Origin: Mytilus galloprovincialis
Lineage: Eukaryota; Mollusca; Bivalvia; Mytilida; Mytilidae
Reading direction: 5' to 3'
Assembly (NCBI RefSeq): GCF_965363235.1
Contig: NC_134844.1
Coordinates: 19,450,646-19,514,645, forward strand
DNA: 64,000 bases
In this document: one piece after another, positions 48,633 to 59,200 of the stretch
Layout of the letters: every line of letters begins with the position of its first letter
Numbering within the stretch: the stretch's first letter is position 1
Notes under the pieces: model-generated
The model's input: the letters and a program-made list of their open reading frames with translations, nothing else
Told to the model about the DNA's origin: nothing
Database searches by the model: none
Program-made: the position numbers and the translations under genes

Positions 48633-49893
48633 CATTACCTATTATCCAATAACCAAACTCTAAATACATTACTGTAATATTTTCAGCATTTCAAAGAAAC
48701 TCTAATAATTCAATGTTAGATGAATCAAACAAAAGATTAACTTTGAATCTTTTGGATTTAACCGTTGACCAATTTAAAAACAGGGGCAAACAATAAATAC
48801 ACTATTAATTACATGATATCAAAGAACCCCAAGAATTCAAGACTTACAGTTAAACTTAATTGAAATTGGTCAAGAAACAAGTTACGTATACAGAGTATTT
48901 CCAAGGTATTTTTTTTTTTTGCCACTTCCTTTGCACACGGATTTTAAGGGAATTCCACTAATCTGCATCCTGATGAAACTGTTTTTTAAATAAACACTAA
49001 TTAATGGGTTTTGAAGAAATATTTGATCTTAATCTAAGATCGAGTTAAACAGTTACCGGACTGGAAACTAATTACCGGGGTTTTTTTATAGGGTAAATCA
49101 GATTTTATTAAGCTTTTTTGTATTAATTCAACCCGTTTTATCTTTAATCCCAATTATATTAGTTGAATACCAAATCATAAAATCCAACATTTAAATACGC
49201 GGTTAGATTCAGCATATTCAAAGACCTAACAATTCAAGACTTTGAATTAAAACCCATTAAAACGGGTCAAGAAATAAGCAATTTATGCAAAGTATAAGAT
49301 AAATATTGAACCTTTTTTGCCTTAATTCCAAAAGATTCAACCTTCCTTTTTTTGAGGGTATGAACCTTGTGGTTCAATTTCAGAGAGATCCACACACTTA
49401 TATGAGCAAAACGACGGGTGTCACATGTGGAGCATGATCTGCTTACCCTTCCGGAGATCCTGAGATCACCCCCAATTTGTGTTGGTTTCATGTTGCTTGG
49501 TCTTTGATTTTCTCTGTTGTGTTTTCTGTACTATTGTTTGTCTGTTTGTCTTTTTCCTTTTTATCCATTGCGTTGTCAGTTTGTTGTCGACTTATGAATT
49601 TGAATGTCCCTCTGATATCTTTCACCTCTCTTTTGTTTTCAGTTACTATGCAGGCGACGGGAAATTCTTTGGGGGTTTTGTGTCCCTTTTTTGCCCATTA
49701 GTCTTAAACAGTTTGAGCCTTCCTTTTGTGGTATATAGAACCTTGAGGTGCGGTTTGAACTTTCATAAAGGCCAATACACTTTTACTCAAATCATTGTCT
49801 AGAAACCAAATGCCTTCGTACGGAAAAGACGACGACGAAGACGCCGACAAAATGCCATACAATATACAATCACAATATGTTTTGCGGTCGTTT
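48633..49893 (+). mobile_element. Eroded R1 family copy
   Basis: R1 phrases survive (AACCAAACTCTAAATACATT, TTTCAGCATTTCAAAGAA, AAGAACCCCAAGAATTCAA) and the right end decays from GCGGTCGTATAAA to GCGGTCGTTTACAAA. It is interrupted by the retroelement tail at 49402-49634, so it is older than that insertion. Confidence 0.6.
49402..49634 (+). mobile_element. Retroelement 3' tail, diverged copy
   Basis: Begins at ACGACGGGTGTCACATGTGG, includes CCCTTCCGGAGATCCTGAGA, and ends CTTTCACCTCTCTTTT, aligned with the common 3' terminus of the other tails. It is nested inside the eroded R1 copy. Confidence 0.7.
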
Positions 49894-50065
49894 ACAAAGT
49901 TGGTTAATCATACCCTTCCAATTCCAATAAATATTTGAATTGTAACTAAAACAATAAAAGATGATTTTTCGATGGTTAATTAAATTGACGAATTACATTC
50001 TAAGGGACAATTTCAACATTTTATGACAAGGAAGTAAGTAGTTTTTATTTACAGATAATTCTTAC

Positions 50066-50098
50066 TTGGAGTATACTCATTATATGTTTCCGGAGGGT
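50066..50098 (-). CDS. Candidate 33-bp exon (gene D)
   Basis: On the minus strand a pyrimidine-rich acceptor (CCTTTTTTTTATTTATCAAG) and a strong donor (CCAA|GTAAGA) frame 33 bases that read PPETYNEYTP in phase 1-1. The splice borders are good, but the exon is very short and the link to neighbours is unproven. A tail-like proline and tyrosine content is the only functional hint. Confidence 0.3.
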
Positions 50099-50249
50099 CT
50101 TGATAAATAAAAAAAAGGCATAAGGTTGAGCAAGAGAAAGACGTCAATTTCATCCTTCATAAAAAAAATATGGCAAATGAGATATGGCATAGAGAGCAAT
50201 GGAAAAAAATACAAATATTGTATAAACGAGAGAAAATATATTTCAAATA

Positions 50250-50451
50250 TTAATACTTAAATATTTTCAAAAATTCAAATACTCTTTTAAAATAGTTGCA
50301 TTTTATAAAATTGGGGAACGTTTGAAAGCGTGGTCCGATTGACGTTTTCAACCCCAGGTCACACACTCCAGGGCGGTATGGAATATTATAACAAAGAGAA
50401 ATTGTATATTCACCGTCTATTACTACGGTTTTTTTATCACGTGTTTTAAGT
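50250..50451 (-). CDS. Candidate partial Ig-like exon (gene D)
   Basis: On the minus strand, after the acceptor GTTTTATTTTTAG, an open frame reads KTVVIDGEYTISLCYNIPYR and continues to a stop at 50252-50250. The strand-then-Cys pattern resembles the first Ig domain of gene B (AVQLQCDI). It needs a phase 2 entry, which does not match the neighbouring candidate exons, and its donor is unclear. It may be a decayed exon. Confidence 0.25.
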
Positions 50452-50498
50452 CTAAAAATAAAACCAAGTAATGGGAATATGTACGATATGGGTTATTA

Positions 50499-50761
50499 TT
50501 AGACTTGGAAGGAAATCAAATCAGTTGAATGACGTACTTTTATATTAAAATTAAAGACTTGAAATGTTGTGGTGATGTGAATAAAATATGAATAACTGAT
50601 AAATTTTAAATCAAACAGGAAAAATAGTATGGCATTGTTTATACGAAAGTTTCCAGGGAATCCATAGGTTAAGCGGAACAAATATACGTTGTCTGTTTTG
50701 GTTTGGAACCCATTGTATGATTGGAGATAATTCCTCTGTACAGATACTATTACATTTCTTC
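50499..50761 (-). CDS. Candidate beta-rich exon following a signal peptide (gene D)
   Basis: On the minus strand the acceptor is CCCTCAATTTCGCAG, and the exon opens in phase 1, matching the donor at 50967. It reads 86 residues to TAA (50501-50499), with DNVYLFRLTYGFPGN followed by long alternating hydrophobic runs typical of beta strands. There are no cysteines. With the exon at 50967-51022 it would make a secreted protein of about 105 residues, unless an internal donor such as AAAA|GTACGT near its end is used. Confidence 0.35.
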
Positions 50762-50966
50762 CTGCGAAATTGAGGGTAAATCAATTGAACGATAGGGTTG
50801 AGCCAGTGGAAAAAATATTTTGTATTCCATCATGAAAATTGATTGATTGTTATTTGCTTAATAAAGCCCAATGTAAATAATATATGCATTTTCAAAAGAG
50901 TTTCATATAAATAACAAAAGGGTGCAAATTTATATTGAAATATTATAGTAAGTTATGTTTTACCTT

Positions 50967-51022
50967 TACTATTGATGTTAAAAATATCAACAACTAATAA
51001 AATAAATCTTGATAACTTCATT
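50967..51022 (-). CDS. Candidate signal-peptide exon (gene D, exon 1)
   Basis: On the minus strand ATG opens MKLSRFILLVVDIFNINSK and ends at a donor TAAAG|GTAAAA in phase 1, as in exon 1 of gene B. The hydrophobic core is short and interrupted by Asp, so it is a weak signal sequence. Support comes mainly from the phase match to 50499-50761 and the same-strand position upstream of gene B. Confidence 0.35.
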
Positions 51023-52090
51023 TTAGTAATTTTAGTAATACATATCGATTCGCGCATTGGTTCAAGTGGATAATCGGATTCATCCAATCGACTGAGCCAA
51101 TCGAGATAAATAAATTATCCAATTTTAAAGTCAAAGCCTCATCTGATAACACCAATCATGTTAGCACATTCTGATTCATCTAGAGAGCTGTTAAAGGTGA
51201 AAGATTGTTTACTTGCCCATAGATGTAATACCCTATGACTTGCCCAATCATTTAATTTAGCTTAAATCATCGGCAACCACATGTTGAATACATTTTTTTA
51301 ACAATGGGTCAAGAAAGCGTTAAATGGCCAAATAATTAAGGAAAATGATACCAAACTTCATTAACTAATTTAATAATTGTCGAATAATAATATCACAAAC
51401 TCTTTTCCAGAGTGTAACATGAATAAAAGATTTCAGCTTGGATAAAAATTCAATACTTAATTGTACATTTGTGACATGTGTGTTTTGTATTTGCTTGTAA
51501 ACGGTGAGACGTTATTTAAATACCATACTGTACTGTATCAAACAAGCATCAATAGTAAAAACTTTGTTATTTTTGCAATATATCTAAAGATTCTGATATA
51601 TGTTTTCGACGTTGACTGGTTTTTTTTTTAATTTATTTTTTATTTTGATTTCTTATAATATGTTTGGTTTTTAATTTATTTATTTTTTTGGTTGGTGGTT
51701 TTTTTTTGGGGGGGGGGGGGCGGCCGGTGGGGTTTGGGGAGGGTGTTTTCTTGTTTTTCTTTTCCCTTCGTGTGTTTCATGTTTGTCTTTATATTTGCTG
51801 ACCATTCAGTTTGGTTTTCTATCGATTTAAATTATGATTGAAAATGCTCCTTCTGAACCAGAACTGTCTAACCAACTTTGAATTTGCTTTGTGATTGACT
51901 GTGGCATGGAAAATAAGCCTCTTTCTTTTTGTTTATCTAAATAGAGATACTAGTTACTGTATAAAAATGTCAATTCCGGGAAATATACTCCAATTATGAT
52001 GCAGTGTTCATGTAATCTACGTACGATTGGATATATAATTGGCCACTCTAAAATCAAATTTAAGACATAAGATTATAACTATAATACATA
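51023..52090. other. Non-coding sequence with a G run
   Basis: No supported gene. A run of G residues at 51709-51720 follows a T/G-rich tract. Confidence 0.4.
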
Positions 52091-52091
52091 A

Positions 52092-52330
52092 CATTGAGAA
52101 AGGAAAAGGGGAATGTGTCTAAGAGACAACTCTAAAATGAACTTCACACTAGACTGCGAAACATATAAATGAACCAAAATATAAAAAAAAGACTAACAAA
52201 GGCAACAGGATCCTGACATGGGACAAGTGCATACACGCGGCGGGGTTGAACATATTTTGTGAGATCTCAACCCTCCCCTTATACATCTAGGCAATGTAGA
52301 ATTAAAAAGCACACAGCAATATGCACATGC
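52092..52330 (+). repeat. R4c repeat
   Basis: GAGAAAGGAAAAGGGGAATG heads the copy, and GACATGGGACAAGTGCATAC and GCGGCGGGGTTGAACAT follow. A C run at 52337-52352 lies just past it. Confidence 0.7.
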
Positions 52331-52512
52331 AGTAACCCCCCCCCCCCCCCCTATATATACTATATAATACAATCATGAAATATATATAATTTACAATGTG
52401 ATAAACATAGGTATCATTCTGAACTTATAGGAGACTGTTGAGTTATACTGATCCAGCAATTTCAATTTTAAATTTAGACGGTTTCACTTTGAACGTTGTT
52501 TTCAATTTAGTA

Positions 52513-52850
52513 GATATAAAAAGATGTGGTATGAGTGACAATGAGACAACTCTCCATCAAAGTCACATTTTATAAAAGTAACCCATTATAGGTCAAAGTA
52601 CGATCTTCAACACGGAGTCTTGGCTCACACCGAACAGTAAGCTAGATATGAAGGGCCCCAACACTTACTAGTGTAAAACCATTCAAACGGGAAAACCAAC
52701 GGTCCAATCTATTATATAAAAAACGAGAAACGAGAAACACTTATGAACCACATCTACACACGACAACTACTGAACATCGATATCAGATTCCTGACTTAGG
52801 ATAGGTGCAAACAATTGCAGTGGGTTTAAACGTTTTAAGGATGCCTTTTT
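52513..52850 (+). repeat. R4 repeat, same subtype as 926-1300
   Basis: GATGTGGTATGAGTGACAAT, AACACGGAGTCTTGGCTCAC, CTAGTGTAAAACCATTCAAA and CCTGACTTAGGATAGGTGCA occur in family order. Confidence 0.8.
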
Positions 52851-52991
52851 TGTCTGCTTATCATGTTTTTGAATTTTGTCAGATTTTTTGAATCCTCTAG
52901 TTTTATCCATTTGAATGCCTTAAAAAAATTCCCCATGAACACCCATTCTTCTTTTTATAAATCTTTACAAATTTTTGAATTTTTGAAAAAC

Positions 52992-53195
52992 TAAGGCTTT
53001 TCTTCCTCAGGCATAGATTACCTTAGCTGTATTTGGCATAACTTTTAGGAAATTTGGTCCTTAATGCTCTTCAACTTCGTACTTTATTTGGCCTTTTTAA
53101 CTTTTTTGGATTCGAGGGTCACTGATGAGTCTTTTGTAGACGAAACGCGCGTCTGGCGTATATTCAAAATTTAGTCCTGGTATTTATGATGAGTT
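52992..53195 (+). repeat. R5 element (hammerhead-bearing), copy 2
   Basis: Runs from TAAGGCTTTTCTTCCTCAGG to TATTTATGATGAGTTTATT. It is the best-preserved copy, about 200 bases, with the same order of phrases as copy 1. Confidence 0.8.
53116..53159 (+). ncRNA. Hammerhead ribozyme motif, intact core
   Basis: CTGATGA at 53122-53128, stem II GTC with GAC around a TTTTGTA-type loop, GAAA, a two-pair stem III (AC with GT closing a GCGC loop), then the cleavage triplet GTC. Stem I pairs GGGTCA with TGGCGT through four pairs before a G opposite G. Very short stem III helices are known in ribozymes of Penelope-like elements and animal retrozymes, where dimers are thought to be active. Confidence 0.75.
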
Positions 53196-53199
53196 TATT

Positions 53200-54237
53200 T
53201 ACAAGTATATTTATAAGTAATTTGTAAAAGTCTTATAATTTTTTTTTTTTTTAATAGTATTTGAGAACTTTAACTGGTCAATGATAAAGCTATGAAAAAT
53301 CAAAAGAGAACATTTTCCCGCCATAATTCCAATGGCTAATATCTCGAAAACAAGCACATTGACCCCTATATATTATTTTTGCTTGTTTGATTCCTCAATT
53401 TATTCCCTATCAATGCATACTAGTTTTATGAAAAGTTATTTATTTTGAAACTGAGCAGCGAACACCCTTAAATTATGCTACAGAACATTGAATTTCATCC
53501 TCATCTGAAACAATAGTGCAACATTGTACTTATAATACCCCGTTCTAGATAGTTAAATCTGACCCCTTCCCATTTCAGACAATTTAGCTGATAATGCAAC
53601 CCCGTTTGTCAGAACATACCCGGTATCATATATGTATATAGTGAATCTCCTCCGGGTAGATGTAGAATGGTTGAAGTGTCACACAAAACAACCATTTCCA
53701 TGCATTTACTTACCGTTTTGTTTGTTTAAAAAAGGTCACCCATCGGATGGGGGAATCAGTATAAAAAGGAATCAGAGTATGTCTTTAATTAATGAATGTG
53801 ATAAATTGCCATATTCAATACAATATTAGCAAATAACGATAGTTTTTTTATTTTGTTTTTTTAAATACGCCCATTACGCCGGCCCTTATCTGGACCCGAC
53901 CTTGAAATGTAATCTACTGCAATAAATGTTCATTATATATTTTATATTCTCATGATTATTTGCATTTTACTATTATTTTTATCCATTCGGTCCTTACAAT
54001 TTATTGTATATCAACGCGTTTGTACCAATATAATATTGTCTATTGTCTACACGTAGGTCTGTCTATGTATCCAATTTCATAATAAAACTTGAGAAAACCA
54101 ATAATTAACAGATTAAAAGCCTTTCCTCAATGTTACAATAAAACACATTAATCAACCGTCTGAAGTTCAAAGACAATATTCGTTTTAATCTAAGCATAGA
54201 ATTGTTTCATTGTGTTTCACATTTTTATTTTACTTAA
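53200..54237. other. Non-coding sequence
   Basis: No supported exon or recognised repeat. On the minus strand a donor-like AAACG|GTAAGT lies near 53710 without a credible exon. Confidence 0.4.
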
Positions 54238-54832
54238 GGTTCATCATATTAACCTTTTGGCTAAAATGGCCGTATTTACACCCCAAATTTTACTCTGAGT
54301 ACAGACTAACCTATACACCTGCAACAGTTTTAAGGGATGGCAGGAACTAGATATATAAATTTTAAATGCATTTTATGTTTCAGAAAATTATAAACTTTTC
54401 TAGATTTTGCTATCCATTTTTTTTCGTTCCTGCAGAAGGTGCAAAAATTAACTAAGTCGTGAAAACGATTGAGAAGCTCCCCTCATATAATCAATGTTGT
54501 GAGTAGTATTGATTTAAATGGACAATAGATGGACAATAGACACCTGTAAACAATTATTATGTGATTTAACAGGTTTAAACTGTGTAACTGAGTGGACCGT
54601 ATCAAATGAAACTCGGTGTTTGTTTATTTTGCTATCTTCTGCAGACTGGAAAAAAATGGACATCAAAATCCAGGTAAGTTTTTAATTTTCTGAAACGTAG
54701 ACTTCATATAACTTTTATATATCTAGTTCCTGCCATGCCTTAAAACTTTCCTGGATGTACCAGTTTGTCTGTACTCGTAGTAATTTTTGAGGTGTAAACA
54801 CGGCCATATTTTTCAATTCCTTATGATGAACC
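54238..54832. mobile_element. 595-bp foldback element with TTAA target duplication
   Basis: GGTTCATCATA at the left is mirrored at the right, and both ends abut TTAA (54234-54237 and 54833-54836). Complementarity extends inward for roughly 200 bases per arm with interruptions, including TGGCAGGAACTAGATATATA on the left arm and its complement on the right. It is non-coding. TTAA suggests piggyBac or Kolobok mobilisation. Confidence 0.8.
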
Positions 54833-55539
54833 TTAATAAAACAAGCCGGGCTAAATTTTGTGAAATTTCACATGTCACGTGAGGAAACAGAATTAAATTT
54901 TATAGTAGCCCATAATGCTTTGTTCTTCATTCATTCGATTAGTCAAATCATTGTTTACGTGTCAGACAGATGTAATCAATATGCAGGAAGATTTTCTGAA
55001 CGACCGAAAGGATATTTGTATTTATTCCTTAAATATGTGTAACTTACTGTTCAAAGGAATGAAAATAAAGTCCCAATCGTCACAAACGGTTCGCCATGAA
55101 ACTATACCGTTCAAAATTATTCCGTGACAGGAAAGAAAATGCGCCATATTTCTTTTTTTTTTGTACTGTTAGTTCTAATACTAACTAAAATTTGTAATTC
55201 AAAACAATGAAAAGAAAAGAAAAGAAAAGAAATTTTTAAAAGTTGATATTATCATTGATTGATTGGTCAATCAGAAACAAAAACTATAAATTCGGTATAT
55301 GTAATGAATCGTTTATTCTAAAGCGTGCAACATTTTTCTGCAATCTTCAGTATAACTGTATATATATAGTTATTTATCTTATTTTTTTTTACCTTACTTG
55401 AAGATGGAAAACCAACAAGGTTCACGTCTTACTTCAAAATTTCTTATACAAATGAAATTTAATACGAGACTTTTGAAAGGAAAATGTCTTATCAATTTGA
55501 AAACAAAATGTAATTAACATCTTAACAATAATGTGTCTA

Positions 55540-55740
55540 TAGTACACGGTTGCCCCACTCGCACTATCATTTTCTATGTTAAGTGGACCGAGAAATTATG
55601 GTCAGAACTCTAATTTGGCATTAATTCAAATTAGAAAGATCATTTAATAGGGAGCATGTGTACTACGTTTCAAGTTGATTGGACTTCAACGTCAAAAACT
55701 ATCTTTGACCAAAAAACCTTAACCCAACGAACGACAGACA
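55540..55740 (+). repeat. Dispersed repeat R6, second copy
   Basis: CACTATCATTTTCTATG, TCTAATTTGGCATTA and GATTGGACTTCAACG occur as at 19484-19690. Confidence 0.7.
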
Positions 55741-55862
55741 GATTTTTGTATTCACATTACATGTGCATGGAAAGCAAATTCTTTATAGAGAGGTTTAACA
55801 ACATTTTCAAAGAAGACCAAAAAAGTCAAAAAACATATTTTTGTATTTCTATGTCACCCAAC

Positions 55863-56230
55863 AGTGTTAGATCTGTAAATTTGCGGAAGCAAATGTAGCC
55901 GGGAATCGATCTCATGCAACTGAGATAAAGTGGCACATAAATGATCGCTTGAAATATGCCCGACGCGCTAGACCACTCGACCACCTAGGATCTACAATAA
56001 TGACTTTCGTTGGCCGGGTGTTATCTTTCCTCGTATATAATAATGTACTGTGTTACGACACTAGATAAAAAAAAAATTGACGAGGAAAGGTAACACGAGC
56101 CTAGGTGGTCGAGTGGTCCAGCATCAGGGATAGTGCTAGCGACTTGGTGCCTCGATATTTCAATATATCAGTTCGAATCCCGACTCGGACGGAAGATAAA
56201 ATTTGCTTCCACAAATTTAGAAATCTAACA
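55863..56230. mobile_element. tRNA-box foldback element, arrangement I
   Basis: The outer ends are TGTTAGATCTGTAAATTTGC at the left and a diverged complement at the right. The arms face each other, and the centre carries the TTACCTTTCCTCG and CGAGGAAAGGTAA words. The plus-strand arm has an A-box-like TGGTCGAGTGGTC and a B-box-like GTTCGAATCCC about 70 bases apart, as in a tRNA-derived sequence; the other arm has the same in inverse orientation. Compared with 63334-63836, inside and outside are exchanged. Confidence 0.7.
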
Positions 56231-57290
56231 TTTTTCGGCTGATATTTAGACGAATTATATATACAGAATGTGTTGTCATAAAATCAGTAGTAATGAAGTA
56301 AACAATTAAGTTAACCATATATTTGTTGTAAGAACATCAACTACGATGGGTATTTTTGAAGTTGAGCTCAAAGTTGAGATTAATATAGTAATTATATTAT
56401 TTTATTACGGTTAAGGAATCAATCTGTACTATCAGTGCCACGGGTAGTCCACCTATGGATATCAATCAATCGAGGATAAATTATCTTTTATCTCCAAAAC
56501 CAAGGAAAAATACAATGCTTTGCAAAAACGAAGAAAGAGACAGACATCGTAGAATTAAAACCTGACCTCTATAATTATTTCAACATATTTCCATTTTGCG
56601 GAAGTTTTTGTTTATTTTTTTGGTTTTTGGACGTTTTATCACATGTGGAATAAAAACGATGACAAATTATATTTATCGAAATACCATATTATAAAATAAG
56701 AAAGATTCTACTTTGACAACATAAAGCCCCAGTCTCATTGTCACGTTTCTTCTATCCCGTTTTGCTACAAATTCAAGATTTTTCATACTAATCCCCATTC
56801 CATGCTTTTGTATATATGACATATTGTGGTTAAAAATTTCAGAGCTTGTTATAAAATCCATTATTCTGTCTTGAGATGATGGAAACAAAGATATTAGACA
56901 CTTTAAAACATTAAATCTGCAAAATACTCAGCTGTAAAGTTGCCTTTGTTACCTGTATTAATTTATGATAAAGCTGACTTATGTCCCTTGGATGTATTAG
57001 TTTCCAACTAAAGTCCTTTCAAACAGTAGGAAATAAAAAAATTATTTATGTCTGATATAATAACAGAAAGAAACTACAAAATGAAGCAGTATTGAAATAT
57101 TTGCAGCATGAATTATCAAAAATGTGAACCAATCTTTACACAGGAGAGTATTAATTCTATGTAAATTTAGCCTCAAGTGGGCCTCTTTTTTCTTAGATGA
57201 ACAATTCTAACACTGAAAATGCTTCTAGTGTGACCAAATATTGTCTAATGACATAAACAGTACAAACTTAACCAGACAATTTCCCATTTT
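56231..57290. other. Non-coding or unidentified sequence
   Basis: A minus-strand open frame at 56673-56888 (includes NLEFVAKRDRRNVTMRLGLY) has non-random-looking content, but I do not recognise it and it lacks splice support. Confidence 0.3.
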
Positions 57291-57296
57291 AATAGA

Positions 57297-57578
57297 TTAT
57301 GTTTACAGAAATACCCAAGTGATACATTAAGTGAATTACGCAGCAAAAAAGGCAAACATTTCAGTAAAAAATATTTGTCGCGTCATGAATTCTGGGTTTT
57401 CCAATTGAAAAAAATCATTGGGAAAGGTGAAATCAAATACAAAAGAACTATAATATTGTGCATTTCATACAATATAATAGATATTGAAATCCTAGAAAAA
57501 AGTTTTATATCATTACCTATCAATTTGACTTATCATGATGACTCAGCACTTTTCTCAACACAGTATTGTTCTCAGTGA
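57297..57578 (+). other. Unidentified long open frame, possible exon
   Basis: From an acceptor-like TTATGTTTACAG the frame reads KYPSDTLSELRSKKGKHFSK and stays open to TGA at 57576-57578, about 90 codons in AT-rich sequence. Basic and then hydrophobic segments alternate and it ends DDSALFSTQYCSQ. No motif is recognised. It could be a terminal exon of an unseen gene, a transposon remnant or chance. Confidence 0.25.
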
Positions 57579-58048
57579 AAAATTTCTATTCTTTGTGATC
57601 AAAATCAACTGTACTAATCAAAAGCTTAAAAAAATAGTATTTATATAAAAGACTTGAAGTCTGATTGACTTTGAATTCCCTTGCTATCTGCAGTATAGGG
57701 ATTACGGTACTATTTATTCCGCCATAGGCAAAAATATTAACATTTTCTAAATTTACCACTTTTTATGATAAAAACATGGGTAAAACAGTTATATATGGTG
57801 TTAGTACTTAATTCTGTTTTAAAAATTAAAGCCAAATAGTATCATGACCAACTTCCAACGGAGCACGTTTATTTGATCCATGCCCACCGCCGTTTTGCAC
57901 CAAATTTATAATTTTTGAAGTCTTGTCAAAAATTTCTCTTGAAAATATTTAAATAGGTTGCTAAATTTATATTGTAAATATACGCACTGCAGTTATTCAT
58001 AGATAAATAAAAAATATATTGTACCCTTACATCAAATCACAACGCTCA

Positions 58049-58207
58049 TAGGCGGATCCAGGGGGGCCTGGGGGCCCGGGCCCCCCGCTTTCGTGGAAAA
58101 AATTTGGTTGATTATATAGGGAATCATTGAAGCATGACTGGAGCGGGGCCCCCTTAGGTCAGTCAGCGCCCCCCCCCCTTTTAGGAAAAGTTCTGAATCC
58201 GCCACTG
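58049..58207. mobile_element. Short GGCGGATCC-ended MITE, hAT-like
   Basis: TAGGCGGATCCAG at the left and CTGAATCCGCCACTG at the right are near-complements enclosing C/G runs. The flanks ACGCTCA (58042-58048) and GCGCTCA (58208-58214) resemble an imperfect duplication. Elements with these ends are common in invertebrate DNA. The superfamily is inferred. Confidence 0.55.
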
Positions 58208-58292
58208 GCGCTCAAAATTTGACTTCCTTCATCTGCCTTGGGTACACAAAAGGCCAACCTAATGCTGGGAAAATGTAATAGTACCTTTTCCC

Positions 58293-58560
58293 CTATATAT
58301 ATCTGCCTTGATAGAATATTTTGTCTTTATATTGAAATGTAGAAATAATTTGAATCATTATTTCGAAAATAAGTTTGTCACAGATGTCCGGTGAAGAAAC
58401 TGCACCAATTGCCGTACCTATCTTTTGTTTATAATTTTTTCCATCAAATTCAAATACATTGTTTTCTAAAATGATTCTCAACAAATGTATTGACTGGCGG
58501 AGCATTGAATGACTTTTTATATCGAAAGATATTAAAAAGGTAACGACTGTCTTGATATCA
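58293..58560 (-). mobile_element. Penelope-like reverse-transcriptase fragment
   Basis: The minus strand encodes a reverse-transcriptase palm segment: NNVFEFDGKNYKQKIGTAIG followed by AVSSPDICDKLIFEI. The G-T-A-x-G-A-x-x-S-P core is characteristic of Penelope-like enzymes. It is a truncated remnant, and the 3' half of the enzyme is missing here. Confidence 0.72.
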
Positions 58561-58844
58561 TAATACGTAACACTTACTTTCTTAACCAATATACATGTGT
58601 ACGATCCTCTATAACATAATAGTTCCTTACAACATTTCATAAGAATAAGAATAGAATAAGAATTTTATTAGTCTAAAATCCAAACAATTTCATAAGCGAA
58701 TCTGTGAATTTCTTTTGCAATGAAACTAAAACTCTGATACATGAGATTAATATCCTTTATACTTAAGATGTAAACTGAAAACTATTAACAAAGGAAACTA
58801 TTACTGTACTTCCCGACCCTTTCTGTATTATAAATAGAACTGGA

Positions 58845-59200
58845 AATGTCAACTGGGGAATATGTCTAAGCGACATCAAAAACAAATCAAGGCTGCCAAT
58901 GGCTCTATAACACATCGAGAAAATCCCACAACCGGAGGCGGGCTTAAGTTGTCCCCTAATCAAAAACATGTATGGCCGTCACACTAAACCCCAAAACATA
59001 TAAATTAAACAAATATACAAGAAAATAGATGTAATACCCATACATCTATAACAAGACGAACAAATACAGAGTCTCCTGACTTTGAACAGGCACAAAACTG
59101 CAAGGAGGGAAGGTCGGTGTTAAACATAATTTGTGAGATCTCAACCCTCCCTCTAAATCTTTAGGCAATGTACAACAAACAAACACACAGCAATAAGCAC
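58845..59200 (+). repeat. R4c repeat
   Basis: CAACTGGGGAATATGTCTAA, CCCACAACCGGAGGCGGGCT, CCTGACTTTGAACAGGCACA and a GATCTCAACCCTCCCTCT segment occur in family order. Confidence 0.7.
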
